Translations under genes and position numbers: made by a program
Source: Chloroflexota bacterium
Lineage (GTDB): Bacteria > Chloroflexota > Dehalococcoidia > SM23-28-2 > RBG-16-64-32
NCBI GenBank assembly: GCA_022560365.1
Contig: JADFTG010000030.1
Coordinates: 1-9,141, forward strand
Length of the DNA: 9,141 nt
Direction: 5' to 3'
Shown here: in pieces, positions 1-5,939 of the stretch
Position numbering within the stretch: position 1 is the first letter of the stretch
How the letters are laid out: each line of letters starts with the position of its first letter
The notes under the pieces: generated by a model
The model's database searches: none
The model's input: the letters and a program-made list of their open reading frames with translations, nothing else
Told to the model about the DNA's origin: nothing

Positions 1-312
1 GTGCACGGTGTCGAACGGCACGCCCAGCGAGACGAGGTCGCCGATGCGGTCCGACGCCTCGGCCGTGAGGACGCGCGCGGCTTCCTCGTCGACGAGGCCG
101 GCGCCGGCTTCGATCGTGTCGCGCAGGTGCTTCTCGGGCGAGTCGCCGGGGCCGACCGACGCCGCGATGCCGCCCTGCGCCCAGCGCGTGTTGCAGTCGT
201 CGATGCTGCCCTTCGTGAGGACGAGCACGCTGCCATGTTGACGTGCAAGGATGGCGGCGTAGAGGCCGGCGATGCCGGAGCCGATGATCAGGTAGTCGTG
301 GGTGGTGGTCAC
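1..312 (-). CDS. nadB: L-aspartate oxidase, N-terminal part (cut by window edge)
   Basis: The visible 104 codons are the N-terminus of NadB, the flavoenzyme that oxidises L-aspartate to iminoaspartate in the cytoplasm, the first step of de novo NAD synthesis. Seen directly: an N-terminal FAD-binding strand and GSGIAG loop (residues 11-16), then VLTKG (31-35), the NTRWAQGGIAA block (41-51), and DTIEAGAGL (65-73), all in the order typical of the family. The family is about 500-540 residues long, so most of the gene lies outside the window. The GTG start at 312 is the first start codon after an in-frame TGA and lies 16 bases after the nadA stop; no clear Shine-Dalgarno sequence precedes it. The short gap to nadA argues for one transcript, and NadB feeds iminoaspartate directly to NadA. 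nadC may follow outside the window (inference only). Confidence 0.93.
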   Translation of the reverse strand, partial: MTTTHDYLIIGSGIAGLYAAILARQHGSVLVLTKGSIDDCNTRWAQGGIAASVGPGDSPEKHLRDTIEAGAGLVDEEAARVLTAEASDRIGDLVSLGVPFDTVH

Positions 313-328
313 AGGGCCGCCGACCCGG

Positions 329-1549
329 CTACTTCACGCTGAGCATGCGTTCGAGGGCGACCTTCGCGTGTTTCGCGATCTCCTCCGGCACGTCGACGCG
401 GTTGACGACGCGGCCCTCGGCGAGTTCGTCGAGCGTCCAGGCGAGGTAGGCCGGGTGGATGCGGTACATCGTGGCGCAGGGGCAGACGACGGGGTCGAGG
501 CAGAAGACGGTCTTGTCGGGGTTCTCGCGGGCGAGGCGGGAGACGAGGTTGATCTCGGTGCCGATGGCCCAGGTGCTGCCGGCCGGCGCCTCCGTGATCG
601 TGCGCGAGATGACCTCGGTCGAGCCGTCGAGATCGGCCGCCTCGACGACCTCCATCGTGCACTCGGGGTGGACGATGACCGTGACGCCGGGGTAGTCGGC
701 GCGGGCCTTCTCGACTTGCGCCACGCTGAAGCGGCGGTGCACGGAGCACCAGCCCTTCCAGAGGATCACCTTCGCCCGCTCCAGCTCCTCGCGCGTGTTG
801 CCGCCGAGCGAGCCGTACGGGAGGGTGTAGTCCCAGACGACCATCTGGTCCAGCGGGACGCCCTTCTTGATGCCGGTGTTGCGGCCGAGGTGCTGGTCCG
901 GGAAGAACAGCACTTTGTCGCCTCGCTCGAACGACCAGTCGTAGACGTTCGGTGCGTTGGAGGAGGTGCAGACGATGCCGCCGTTCTCGCCGCAGAACGC
1001 CTTGAGCGCCGCGGCCGAGTTCATGTAGGTGACGGGCACGATGCCGCCGATGCCGGCCTCGCGCAGTTCGTCCCAGCAGGCGTAGACGTCGTCCGGCTCG
1101 GCCATGTCGGCCATGGAGCAGCCGGCGGACATGTTGGGGAGCACGACTTTCTGGTGCGGTGCGGAGAGGATGTCGGCGGACTCGGCCATGAAGTGAACGC
1201 CGCAGAAGACGATGAACTCGGAGTCGGGGCGTTCGGCGGCCCACTGCGCGAGCCTGAAGGAGTCGCCGCGCAGGTCCGCGAACTGGATGATGTCTTCGCG
1301 CTGGTAGTGGTGACCGAGGATGACGCAGCGCTCGCCCAGCTTCGCCCGCGCGGCGGCGATCCGCTCCGCGAGCGCTTCGCCGCCGAGGTCCCAGTAGGCC
1401 TCCGGGATGTCGTTCTGCCAGTAGGCGAAGGCGTTCTCTTCGGAAAGGGGAGTGGTCTCCAGCGGGCGGTCGACGGTGCACTCGTTGGCCTCGTTGAGCA
1501 CGTCGATCTCGTCGATGACCGGTCGCTGGCGCGGCGTCTTCAGTACCAT
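329..1549 (-). CDS. nadA: Quinolinate synthase NadA
   Basis: NadA condenses iminoaspartate with dihydroxyacetone phosphate to quinolinate, using a [4Fe-4S] cluster in the cytoplasm. The 406-residue protein has the full run of family motifs: LGHHYQRE (78-85), GDSF (95-98), FCGVHFMAESADIL (115-128), SAGCSMAD (141-148), YMNSAAALKAFCGENGG (175-191), PDQHLGRNTG (217-226), a GWCSVHRRF block (266-274), VHPECTMEVV (293-302) and CLDPVVCPCATM (350-361). Cys144, Cys268 and Cys358 have spacings close to the three cluster ligands known in the Bacillus-type enzyme, and the CPC motif also matches that longer form. About 50 residues before the first conserved block make it longer than the E. coli enzyme. The ATG at 1549 has a weak AGAGA five bases upstream. 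The leader carries two predicted NrtR operators, so expression is probably tied to NAD status. nadB follows 16 bases downstream. Confidence 0.96.
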   Translation of the reverse strand: MVLKTPRQRPVIDEIDVLNEANECTVDRPLETTPLSEENAFAYWQNDIPEAYWDLGGEALAERIAAARAKLGERCVILGHHYQREDIIQFADLRGDSFRLAQWAAERPDSEFIVFCGVHFMAESADILSAPHQKVVLPNMSAGCSMADMAEPDDVYACWDELREAGIGGIVPVTYMNSAAALKAFCGENGGIVCTSSNAPNVYDWSFERGDKVLFFPDQHLGRNTGIKKGVPLDQMVVWDYTLPYGSLGGNTREELERAKVILWKGWCSVHRRFSVAQVEKARADYPGVTVIVHPECTMEVVEAADLDGSTEVISRTITEAPAGSTWAIGTEINLVSRLARENPDKTVFCLDPVVCPCATMYRIHPAYLAWTLDELAEGRVVNRVDVPEEIAKHAKVALERMLSVK

Positions 1550-1562
1550 CGGTATCTCTGGC

Positions 1563-1589
1563 GAGTTAGTGTAGGTTATACACTAACTC
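1563..1589. promoter_or_regulatory. Predicted NrtR operator 1 (perfect inverted repeat)
   Basis: Perfect 11-bp arms, GAGTTAGTGTA (1563-1573) and TACACTAACTC (1579-1589), flank a GGTTA spacer; the centre is 1576. The core has GT-N7-AC geometry, which I recall as the conserved core of NrtR sites, and TTAGTGT/ACACTAA half-sites resemble those described for NrtR regulons. It lies 14 bases upstream of the nadA start, and a -10-like TATAAC on the minus strand sits at its centre. An NrtR-type protein is encoded at 3917-4597. The palindrome is seen; its assignment to NrtR is inference. Confidence 0.8.
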
Positions 1590-1628
1590 TCATGCCACAG
1601 GTTAGCACGGGGTTCGTGAAGGTGTCAA
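1575..1628 (-). promoter_or_regulatory. Candidate promoter elements for nadAB
   Basis: Two overlapping possibilities on the minus strand. First, a perfect -35 TTGACA (1623-1628) with an 18-bp spacer to TAACCT (1599-1604), a poor but TAnnnT-type -10. Second, TATAAC (1575-1580), a good -10 without a recognisable -35, which would give a leader of about 18 bases. Either one is covered by a predicted operator, so repression by occlusion is plausible. The sequence does not decide which is used. Confidence 0.45.
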
Positions 1629-1640
1629 GATGACACTAAG
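1618..1640. promoter_or_regulatory. Predicted weaker NrtR operator 2
   Basis: A second inverted repeat, GTGTCA (1622-1627) and TGACAC (1631-1636) around AGA, is centred at 1629. Its right half-site ACACTAA (1633-1639) is identical to that of operator 1 (1580-1586) and its core also has the GT-N7-AC spacing. The left half-site retains only GTGTC with a degenerate outer part. The two centres are 53 bp apart, close to five helical turns. It overlaps a minus-strand TTGACA hexamer at 1623-1628. Confidence 0.6.
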
Positions 1641-1711
1641 TCACAATCTGGGCTTCAGCGTCGGGTTCAGGCGGGACGGTACCGGGTCCGATTCCAGAGT
1701 GCCTCGGCTGG

Positions 1712-2356
1712 TCAGCCTGAGAACGTTTCGGTGCCGTGGATGTCGATGTTGGCGCCGTGGGAGAGGCCGAGCAGCTCGAGCGAGAGGATGAGGACGAGCA
1801 CGCCGATGAGGGCGGAGCGCCACATCGACGTCGGCTGCTGAGCGTACCAGATGCGCGCCGGCGCCATCAGCGCCGCCGTGAAGCCGAGCGACGAGTGGAC
1901 GAGGAAATCCTGGCTCGTCAACGCTCCGTGCGAGTGAAAGACGCCGACTTCGAGGCTGGCGACGACCAGCGCTGCGACGACGAAGATGTTGGCGCGGGAG
2001 AGCGGCATCCGGCCGTGGCGGTATCGGCGCTCGGCAACGCCGGCGACGATCAGGATCAGGCCCATTGACGTGTGGATCAGGCGGTCGTTGGGGTCGATAA
2101 AGGCGACGGAGAGGAGTCCCCAGCCGAGGACCATGAGGACTGCTGGCCAGATGTCGCGGCGCCAGCCCTCGCGGAACCAGACGCCGCCGGCGAGCGCCTC
2201 GACGAAGAGGAGGACGGCGACGAACAGGAAGCCGGCGCCGAAAAGCCGGTGGTTCTCCCATGGGAGCGGAATGGCACCGTGCAGTTCGTGGAACGAAAGG
2301 GCGTCGGCGGCATCGCCGGCGTAGATGGCGGCCGCGAGGACTACTTCGGGAACCAC
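1712..2356 (-). CDS. Six-helix integral membrane protein, histidine-rich, function unknown
   Basis: I do not recognise the family. The 214-residue product has about six hydrophobic segments (roughly residues 37-60, 69-88, 92-109, 122-141, 152-172, 180-200), so it is an inner-membrane protein. Histidines cluster at or next to helix ends: H36, H95, H141, H143, H154, H200 and H207, with further ones at 23 and 26. HSHG (141-144) and LVHSSLGF (152-159) stand out. Such spacing could serve heme or metal binding, but nothing proves it. The GTG start at 2356 overlaps the last 16 bases of the upstream small membrane-protein gene, so the two are probably translationally coupled and may work together. 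No terminator is visible after its stop at 1712, before the nadA regulatory region. Confidence 0.8.
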   Translation of the reverse strand: MVPEVVLAAAIYAGDAADALSFHELHGAIPLPWENHRLFGAGFLFVAVLLFVEALAGGVWFREGWRRDIWPAVLMVLGWGLLSVAFIDPNDRLIHTSMGLILIVAGVAERRYRHGRMPLSRANIFVVAALVVASLEVGVFHSHGALTSQDFLVHSSLGFTAALMAPARIWYAQQPTSMWRSALIGVLVLILSLELLGLSHGANIDIHGTETFSG

Positions 2357-2673
2357 TGGTAGGGACCGTGTTCCTCTGTCGCCGTTGCTTCGTCGTCTTC
2401 CAGAGCGTCTTCCGCAAGCTCCGCTTCGAAGTCGGGGAGTTCGAGCTCTTCCGGCTGGGCCCGGGCGACCTGGACCGAGATCGGCCAGCAGATGGCGGAG
2501 ACGACCGTGCCGACGGCGATCATCAGGTGCGGCGAGTCGAAGATGAAGTAGCGGAAGTTAGCCGCTTCCGGCGTCGGGTCGAAGAGGGCGTCGAGCAATA
2601 TCCAGATGAGGCCGATCAGACTGATACCCGGCCCCAACATGCCGATTGCTGTCGCTCTTGCTCGACTGGACAT
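2341..2673 (-). CDS. Small two-helix membrane protein with acidic tail, function unknown
   Basis: The 110-residue product has two hydrophobic segments (about residues 9-31 and 47-70) separated by a short loop containing DPTPEAANFRYFIFDSPH, followed by a strongly acidic C-terminal tail (about 74-102). No family recognised. The start is well supported: ATG at 2673 is preceded by GGAGGA (2680-2685) at a 6-base spacing, the best ribosome binding site in the window, and a good promoter lies just upstream. Its stop overlaps the start of the six-helix protein gene by 16 bases, so the two form a bicistronic unit and may form a membrane complex (inference). The length in frame, strong translation signals and hydrophobic profile make a real gene likely. 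Confidence 0.78.
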   Translation of the reverse strand: MSSRARATAIGMLGPGISLIGLIWILLDALFDPTPEAANFRYFIFDSPHLMIAVGTVVSAICWPISVQVARAQPEELELPDFEAELAEDALEDDEATATEEHGPYQWFPK

Positions 2674-2696
2674 GATTCGTCCTCCGTGGCACGGAC

Positions 2697-2725
2697 ACTA
2701 TAGGTCAGCCGCCGGGATTTGTGAA
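2697..2725 (-). promoter_or_regulatory. Promoter of the membrane-protein pair
   Basis: -35 TTCACA (2720-2725) and -10 TATAGT (2697-2702) are each one base from the sigma-70-type consensus and are separated by exactly 17 bp. Predicted transcription start is near 2690, giving a leader of under 20 bases that contains the GGAGGA ribosome binding site of the gene starting at 2673. Confidence 0.65.
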
Positions 2726-2728
2726 GAC

Positions 2729-2746
2729 ACCAGCGGGGACGCCGGT
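2729..2746 (-). other. Short hairpin after the lipoprotein genes, possible weak terminator
   Basis: ACCGGCG / CGCTGGT on the minus strand pair as a 7-bp stem (one G-T wobble) with a 4-base loop, 8 bases after the stop codon of the second lipoprotein gene and just before the next promoter. There is no T-run, so intrinsic termination is uncertain. Confidence 0.25.
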
Positions 2747-2754
2747 TCGTTTGC

Positions 2755-3321
2755 TTAGAGCAGGCACTGCAGGTCGATATCGAGGCCGCCGGACGTCGCG
2801 TCGGACTGGAGCGCCGTGCAGGCGTCGTGGAACCGGCTGGTGATCGTGGCACCGTCGAGGTCGCCGAAGAGCGCCAGGAACTCGACCTCGCTCGCCGGCG
2901 GAGATTCGCCCAGCTTCGCGCGAAGATCTTCCGCCAGGACGACGCCATCGCTGGCGGCGGACAAGAGCGCCTGGTGCTCGCCTATGAGGCTCTCGTTCGG
3001 CGTGAGCGCTTCGATGGCAGCGAGGCGCTCCAATGCGAACGTCTCGTACGCCGCGCCGTAGGCGTCCGCGGCGGCGGGGTCGGGGCCATCGTCGAAGGCC
3101 GCGGCACGGAGCTCGCCGAGGCCTTCGAGCTGGGCGTTGACGGCCTGCAGCGCCGGCGCCAGCGCTTCGAGGTAGGCTGCTTCCGTAGCGGGGCTCGCGC
3201 CATTGGGTCCGCTGGCCCCGTCGTCATCGTCACCTCCGCAGGCCGCGAGGGTGAGCACGATGACGGCGATCAGCCCGAGCCAGAGAGCGGTGCTAGTCTT
3301 CACAATCGAGGTCAATGGCAA
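2755..3321 (-). CDS. Predicted lipoprotein, second of two tandem paralogs
   Basis: A 188-residue secreted protein of unknown function. The N-terminus is a lipoprotein signal peptide: a short basic start, a hydrophobic stretch (about 12-25) and a canonical LAAC lipobox with lipidated Cys28, followed by an Asp-rich GGDDDDG linker (29-35). The rest looks largely helical. Near the C-terminus ACTALQ and DIDLQC place Cys168 and Cys186 in C-x17-C, the same spacing as in the neighbouring paralog, and an EHQ motif (115-117) has a DHQ counterpart there. The start is uncertain. TTG at 3321 has GGAGGAG seven bases upstream inside the preceding gene; GTG at 3303 lacks such a site but would give an N-terminus (VKTST) like the paralog's MKTTT. 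The gene overlaps the upstream one by 29 or 11 bases, so they are co-transcribed. Confidence 0.82.
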   Translation of the reverse strand: MPLTSIVKTSTALWLGLIAVIVLTLAACGGDDDDGASGPNGASPATEAAYLEALAPALQAVNAQLEGLGELRAAAFDDGPDPAAADAYGAAYETFALERLAAIEALTPNESLIGEHQALLSAASDGVVLAEDLRAKLGESPPASEVEFLALFGDLDGATITSRFHDACTALQSDATSGGLDIDLQCLL

Positions 3322-3877
3322 TCTCCTCCGTGTCTGCGATCTCCTGGAGCGCGAGGCAGGCCGCGTCGGCCTTGTCTACGGCGGCATCGATGTCGCTGTC
3401 GAACCTGGCCAGGCGGTCGTCTAGCTGCTCGTCCGTTGTGATGCCGGTCAAGTCGTTTCGCAACGCACTGCCGACAGTAACCGACACGCTCACGCCGTTG
3501 ATGAAGTCCTGGTGGTCGTCTGCGGTGGCGGCCGGAATGCTGAGGCTCTCGAGCTGGCCGATCGCCTCGTTGAAGATGGCGTCGATCTCAGCCAGGTACG
3601 TGTCGAGGGCGGAGAGCCGTACGTCCAGCGGCGCCCCGGACGACGTCTCGTTGAGCGGCCCTTCCGCCTCGTTCGTCGCGTCTTCAGCATCTTCGAAGAT
3701 GCGTTGGAGGTCCGTGAAGTAGCCGGAGAGGGTGTCGCCGTCGCCGGTGGTGCCGGTGGTGCCGGTGGTGCCGGTGGTGCTGCCTCCGTCATCGTCGCCG
3801 CAGGCGAGTCCGAGGGACAGCGCGAGGAGGAGAGCGGCGAGGAGTGACAGAGTTGGCGCGACGGTGGTCGTCTTCAT
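3293..3877 (-). CDS. Predicted lipoprotein, first of two tandem paralogs
   Basis: A 194-residue secreted protein of unknown function. Basic residue K2, a long hydrophobic core (about 6-25) and Cys26 followed by GDDDGG indicate a lipoprotein. The lipobox LGLAC is slightly unusual, with Gly at -3 and Leu at -2. A low-complexity linker of Thr-Thr-Gly repeats (33-45) comes next, then a helical, acidic domain. ACLALQ and AIDLDC give Cys174 and Cys192 in the same C-x17-C arrangement as the downstream paralog, so a disulphide outside the cytoplasmic membrane is plausible. The ATG at 3877 has no evident Shine-Dalgarno sequence, but an extended -10 promoter lies about 20 bases upstream. The two genes probably arose by tandem duplication followed by strong divergence. 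Confidence 0.85.
   Translation of the reverse strand: MKTTTVAPTLSLLAALLLALSLGLACGDDDGGSTTGTTGTTGTTGDGDTLSGYFTDLQRIFEDAEDATNEAEGPLNETSSGAPLDVRLSALDTYLAEIDAIFNEAIGQLESLSIPAATADDHQDFINGVSVSVTVGSALRNDLTGITTDEQLDDRLARFDSDIDAAVDKADAACLALQEIADTEEIAIDLDCED
3743..3778. repeat. Four tandem 9-bp repeats coding Thr-Thr-Gly
   Basis: The unit GCCGGTGGT (plus strand) occurs four times without change. On the coding strand it adds Thr-Thr-Gly units to the linker just after the lipidated cysteine of the lipoprotein. Because the unit is a multiple of three, copy-number change would alter linker length without a frameshift. Confidence 0.9.
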
Positions 3878-3919
3878 AGGGGCGTGAGTTGCGACGATTG
3901 TATCACCGGATCGCCCCTA
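3877..3919. repeat. 8-bp inverted repeat flanking the lipoprotein promoter
   Basis: TAGGGGCG (3877-3884) and CGCCCCTA (3912-3919) are perfect inverted copies separated by 27 bases that contain the -10 element near their centre. One arm abuts the lipoprotein start codon and the other contains the regulator gene's stop codon. It could be an operator or an RNA stem at the end of the regulator transcript; a chance origin is not excluded. Confidence 0.4.
3897..3905 (-). promoter_or_regulatory. Extended -10 promoter of the lipoprotein pair
   Basis: TGA-TACAAT on the minus strand fits an extended -10 element (TGn plus a hexamer one base from TATAAT). No convincing -35 is found 17 bp upstream, where the last codons of the regulator gene lie. 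Predicted start near 3890, about 13 bases before the ATG at 3877. Confidence 0.5.
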
Positions 3920-4597
3920 GACCACTACCGGGCGGCGCTCCAGGAAGCGGTAGAGCTGCGCCGGGCGGTGGCGGCCCTCGCTCTCGTAGCGGCCTGTTGC
4001 TTCGACGATGCCGAGTGAGGTGATGCGCTTGCGGAAGTTCCGCTTGTCCAGAGCGCGCCCGAGGATCGCCTCGTAGGACTGCTGGAGCTGCGAGAGTGAG
4101 AATTCCGGTGGCAACAGCGAGTAGGCAACGTTGGAGTAAGCGAGCTTGTTGCGCAGGCGGGTCGATGCGTACTCGACGACGGTTGTGTTCTTGAACGCCA
4201 GCTTCGGCAGATCGTCCACGTGATGCCAGTCCGGCTGCCACTCGTCGCGGTGCGCCAGTTGCACGCTGCCCTTGTCGACCAGCGCCCAGTAGGCGACGGC
4301 TACGGAGTCGCGTTCGTCGAGCGCGGAGAAGGTGTACAGCTGCTCGAGAAATACGTCGCGGACGCCGGTCTCGATTTCGAGGCGTCGTGTGGCGGCGTCG
4401 ACCAGCGATTGGCCTTCGGCGAGCAGGCCGCCGGGCAACGACCAGGCGTCCCGGTGCGGGGGAGCGCTGCGCCGGATGAGCAGCACCTGCAACCGCCCGG
4501 CTTCGACGGTGAAGATGACGACGAGGAGCGCGACCGGCCGGTCGGGCGTGTTGGCGGCACGGCGCTGGGCGTCTGTGCGGGGCTTCTGCGTGGCCAT
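3917..4597 (-). CDS. nrtR: NrtR-family transcriptional regulator of NAD metabolism (Nudix + winged helix)
   Basis: Predicted DNA-binding repressor that senses ADP-ribose-type NAD breakdown products. From the ATG at 4597 it is 226 residues. Residues about 21-135 form a Nudix fold (PVALLVVIFTVEAGRLQVLLIRR start, SLPGG at 53-57). The Nudix box (57-79) is degenerate: against G-x5-E-x7-REUxEExGU it keeps Gly57, Arg71, Glu76 and Gly78, but has Gln63, Arg72 and Ile75 in place of catalytic or metal-binding glutamates. The C-terminus (about 162-220) is the NrtR winged helix, with FSLSQLQQSYEAILG, LDKRNFRKRI and RPAQLYRF. Loss of hydrolase residues with a kept winged helix is what the family shows. A GTG at 4654 is possible but overlaps miaB; ATG at 4597, five bases after the miaB stop, is preferred. 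Likely targets are the two palindromes before nadA. No such site is seen before miaB-nrtR. Confidence 0.9.
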   Translation of the reverse strand: MATQKPRTDAQRRAANTPDRPVALLVVIFTVEAGRLQVLLIRRSAPPHRDAWSLPGGLLAEGQSLVDAATRRLEIETGVRDVFLEQLYTFSALDERDSVAVAYWALVDKGSVQLAHRDEWQPDWHHVDDLPKLAFKNTTVVEYASTRLRNKLAYSNVAYSLLPPEFSLSQLQQSYEAILGRALDKRNFRKRITSLGIVEATGRYESEGRHRPAQLYRFLERRPVVV

Positions 4598-4602
4598 CGG
4601 GC

Positions 4603-5931
4603 TTAGGCGACGACAGTTGCGCCGGCCGGGATCCGGTGGCCTCGTAGCGACCACGGCGTCGTCTTCGTGATGCGGACGTCCACGAACTCACCGATGGCCG
4701 CCCCAGACGGGAAAGCCGGCGCCTCGGCCCCGAAGTGAACGAGCTTGTTCGTGCGGTTGCGGCCGGTGAACGTCCCGTCCTTTTCCCCTTCGACCAGCAC
4801 CTCCTGCGTCGTGTCGAGGAGTGTGGCGTTGATCTCGGTTGCGATGCGCTCCTGCATCTCCTCCACGGCGTGGAGGCGGCGCATCTTCTCCTCCTGCGGC
4901 ACATCGTCGTCGAGGTTGCGCCAGGCGATCGTGCCGGGCCGGGGGGAGTAGGCGGCCACGTGCACCTTGTCGAAGCGCACCTGCTCCAGCACGTCCATCG
5001 TGCGCCCGAACTGCGCCTCGGTCTCGCCGCAGAAGCCGACGATAACGTCGGTGCTGAGTGAGGCCTGTGGGACGTACTCGCGGATCCGGCCCACGCAGTC
5101 GAGGAACTCCTCGATCTCGTAACCGCGGCGCATGCGTGCGAGCATTTCGTTGTCGCCGGCCTGCACCGGGATGTTGAAGTGCTCGCAGACCTTTGGCTCC
5201 TGGCCTACGGAGCGGATGATGCGGTCGGTCATGTCGCGCGGGTAGGAGGTAAGAAAGCGGATGCGCTCGAGGCCGGGTAGCGCCGAGAGGGACTCGAAGA
5301 GGTCGGCGAGGTCAGGCCGGCGGGACGCGCCGTCGATCTCCGGCAGGTCCTTGCCGTAAGCCTCGACCGTCTGGCCGAGCAGCGTCACCTCGCGCACACC
5401 CCGCGATGACAGCGAGGCGACCTCGCGCGTGACGTCGTCGATCGTGCGCGACTTCTCGCGGCCGCGGCGGTAGGGGACGATGCAGTAGGTGCAGAACTTA
5501 TTGCAGCCGTGGATGACCGGCACGAAGGCGGTCGGGCCGCTGGGTTCGGGGAACGTGTCGGGCCAGAACTCGCCGCCCAGGTCGTTCTCGGGCATCAGGT
5601 GACGGATGATGACGTCGAAGTTCTGGGGGCGCGCCCAGACGTCGACGAAGGGGAAGCGCTTTCGCAGTTCGTCGGTGCGGGGGCCGACCATGCAGCCCAT
5701 GACGGCGATCTGCATGCCTTCGCGCGACTCCTTGAGTTTGCGCAGGTGGGACATGTAGCCGACGGCGCGGTCCTCGGCCTTCTGCCGGACGACGCACGTG
5801 TTGACGACGGCGAGGTCGGCCGCGTCGGCCTTCGGCGCCAACTCCCAACCCAGCTTGGCGAGGCCGGCCGCGAGCTTTTCGGAGTCGGCCTCGTTCATCT
5901 GGCAGCCTTCAGTCCAGATGTGGTATCGCAT
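4603..5931 (-). CDS. miaB: tRNA-2-methylthio-N6-dimethylallyladenosine synthase MiaB
   Basis: Radical-SAM methylthiotransferase that adds the 2-methylthio group to i6A37 of tRNAs reading UNN codons. Seen in 442 residues: an N-terminal methylthiotransferase domain with Cys10 (GCQMN), Cys46 (NTCVVR) and Cys80 (MGCM), ligands of the auxiliary [4Fe-4S] cluster; the radical-SAM motif C-x3-C-x2-C at Cys143, Cys147 and Cys150; then FLTSYPRD (227-233), VQAGDNEMLARMRRGY (256-271) and STDVIVGFCGET (293-304); and a C-terminal TRAM domain (about 375-436) with TFTGRNRTNKLVHF. Length is normal for the family. MiaB rather than MtaB or RimO is favoured by the start motif and the VQAGDNEML block. ATG at 5931 lies only 8 bases after a TGC-TACAAT element, so the transcript may be leaderless. 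nrtR follows five bases downstream and is probably co-transcribed. Confidence 0.95.
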   Translation of the reverse strand: MRYHIWTEGCQMNEADSEKLAAGLAKLGWELAPKADAADLAVVNTCVVRQKAEDRAVGYMSHLRKLKESREGMQIAVMGCMVGPRTDELRKRFPFVDVWARPQNFDVIIRHLMPENDLGGEFWPDTFPEPSGPTAFVPVIHGCNKFCTYCIVPYRRGREKSRTIDDVTREVASLSSRGVREVTLLGQTVEAYGKDLPEIDGASRRPDLADLFESLSALPGLERIRFLTSYPRDMTDRIIRSVGQEPKVCEHFNIPVQAGDNEMLARMRRGYEIEEFLDCVGRIREYVPQASLSTDVIVGFCGETEAQFGRTMDVLEQVRFDKVHVAAYSPRPGTIAWRNLDDDVPQEEKMRRLHAVEEMQERIATEINATLLDTTQEVLVEGEKDGTFTGRNRTNKLVHFGAEAPAFPSGAAIGEFVDVRITKTTPWSLRGHRIPAGATVVA

Positions 5932-5939
5932 ACCGCTCG

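Noticed and set aside
1600..1610. A third NrtR half-site (GTTAG) midway between the two operators
   Set aside because: Only five bases match and the partner half-site is missing at the required spacing.
302..1633. Long plus-strand open frame of 443 codons
   Set aside because: It lies antisense to nadA, whose protein carries every family motif; the frame is a by-product of high GC and gives a low-complexity Asp/Val/Arg-rich translation with no recognisable domain.
1550..1711. A divergent plus-strand gene driven from the nadA palindrome region
   Set aside because: No plus-strand frame with protein-like composition starts there; the next plus-strand frames are shadows of minus-strand genes.
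3221..3240. GAT/GAC-rich runs after the lipobox as a repeat element
   Set aside because: They only encode the Asp-rich linker common after lipidated cysteines; there is no regular DNA unit.
4598..4654. GTG at 4654 as the nrtR start
   Set aside because: It would overlap miaB by 52 bases and add a Pro/Arg-rich stretch that is unlike the family; the ATG at 4597 fits the domain boundary.
3903..4904. Minus-strand open frame of 333 codons overlapping nrtR and the end of miaB
   Set aside because: It is out of frame with both well-supported genes and its translation is Arg/Ser/Pro-rich with no motif.
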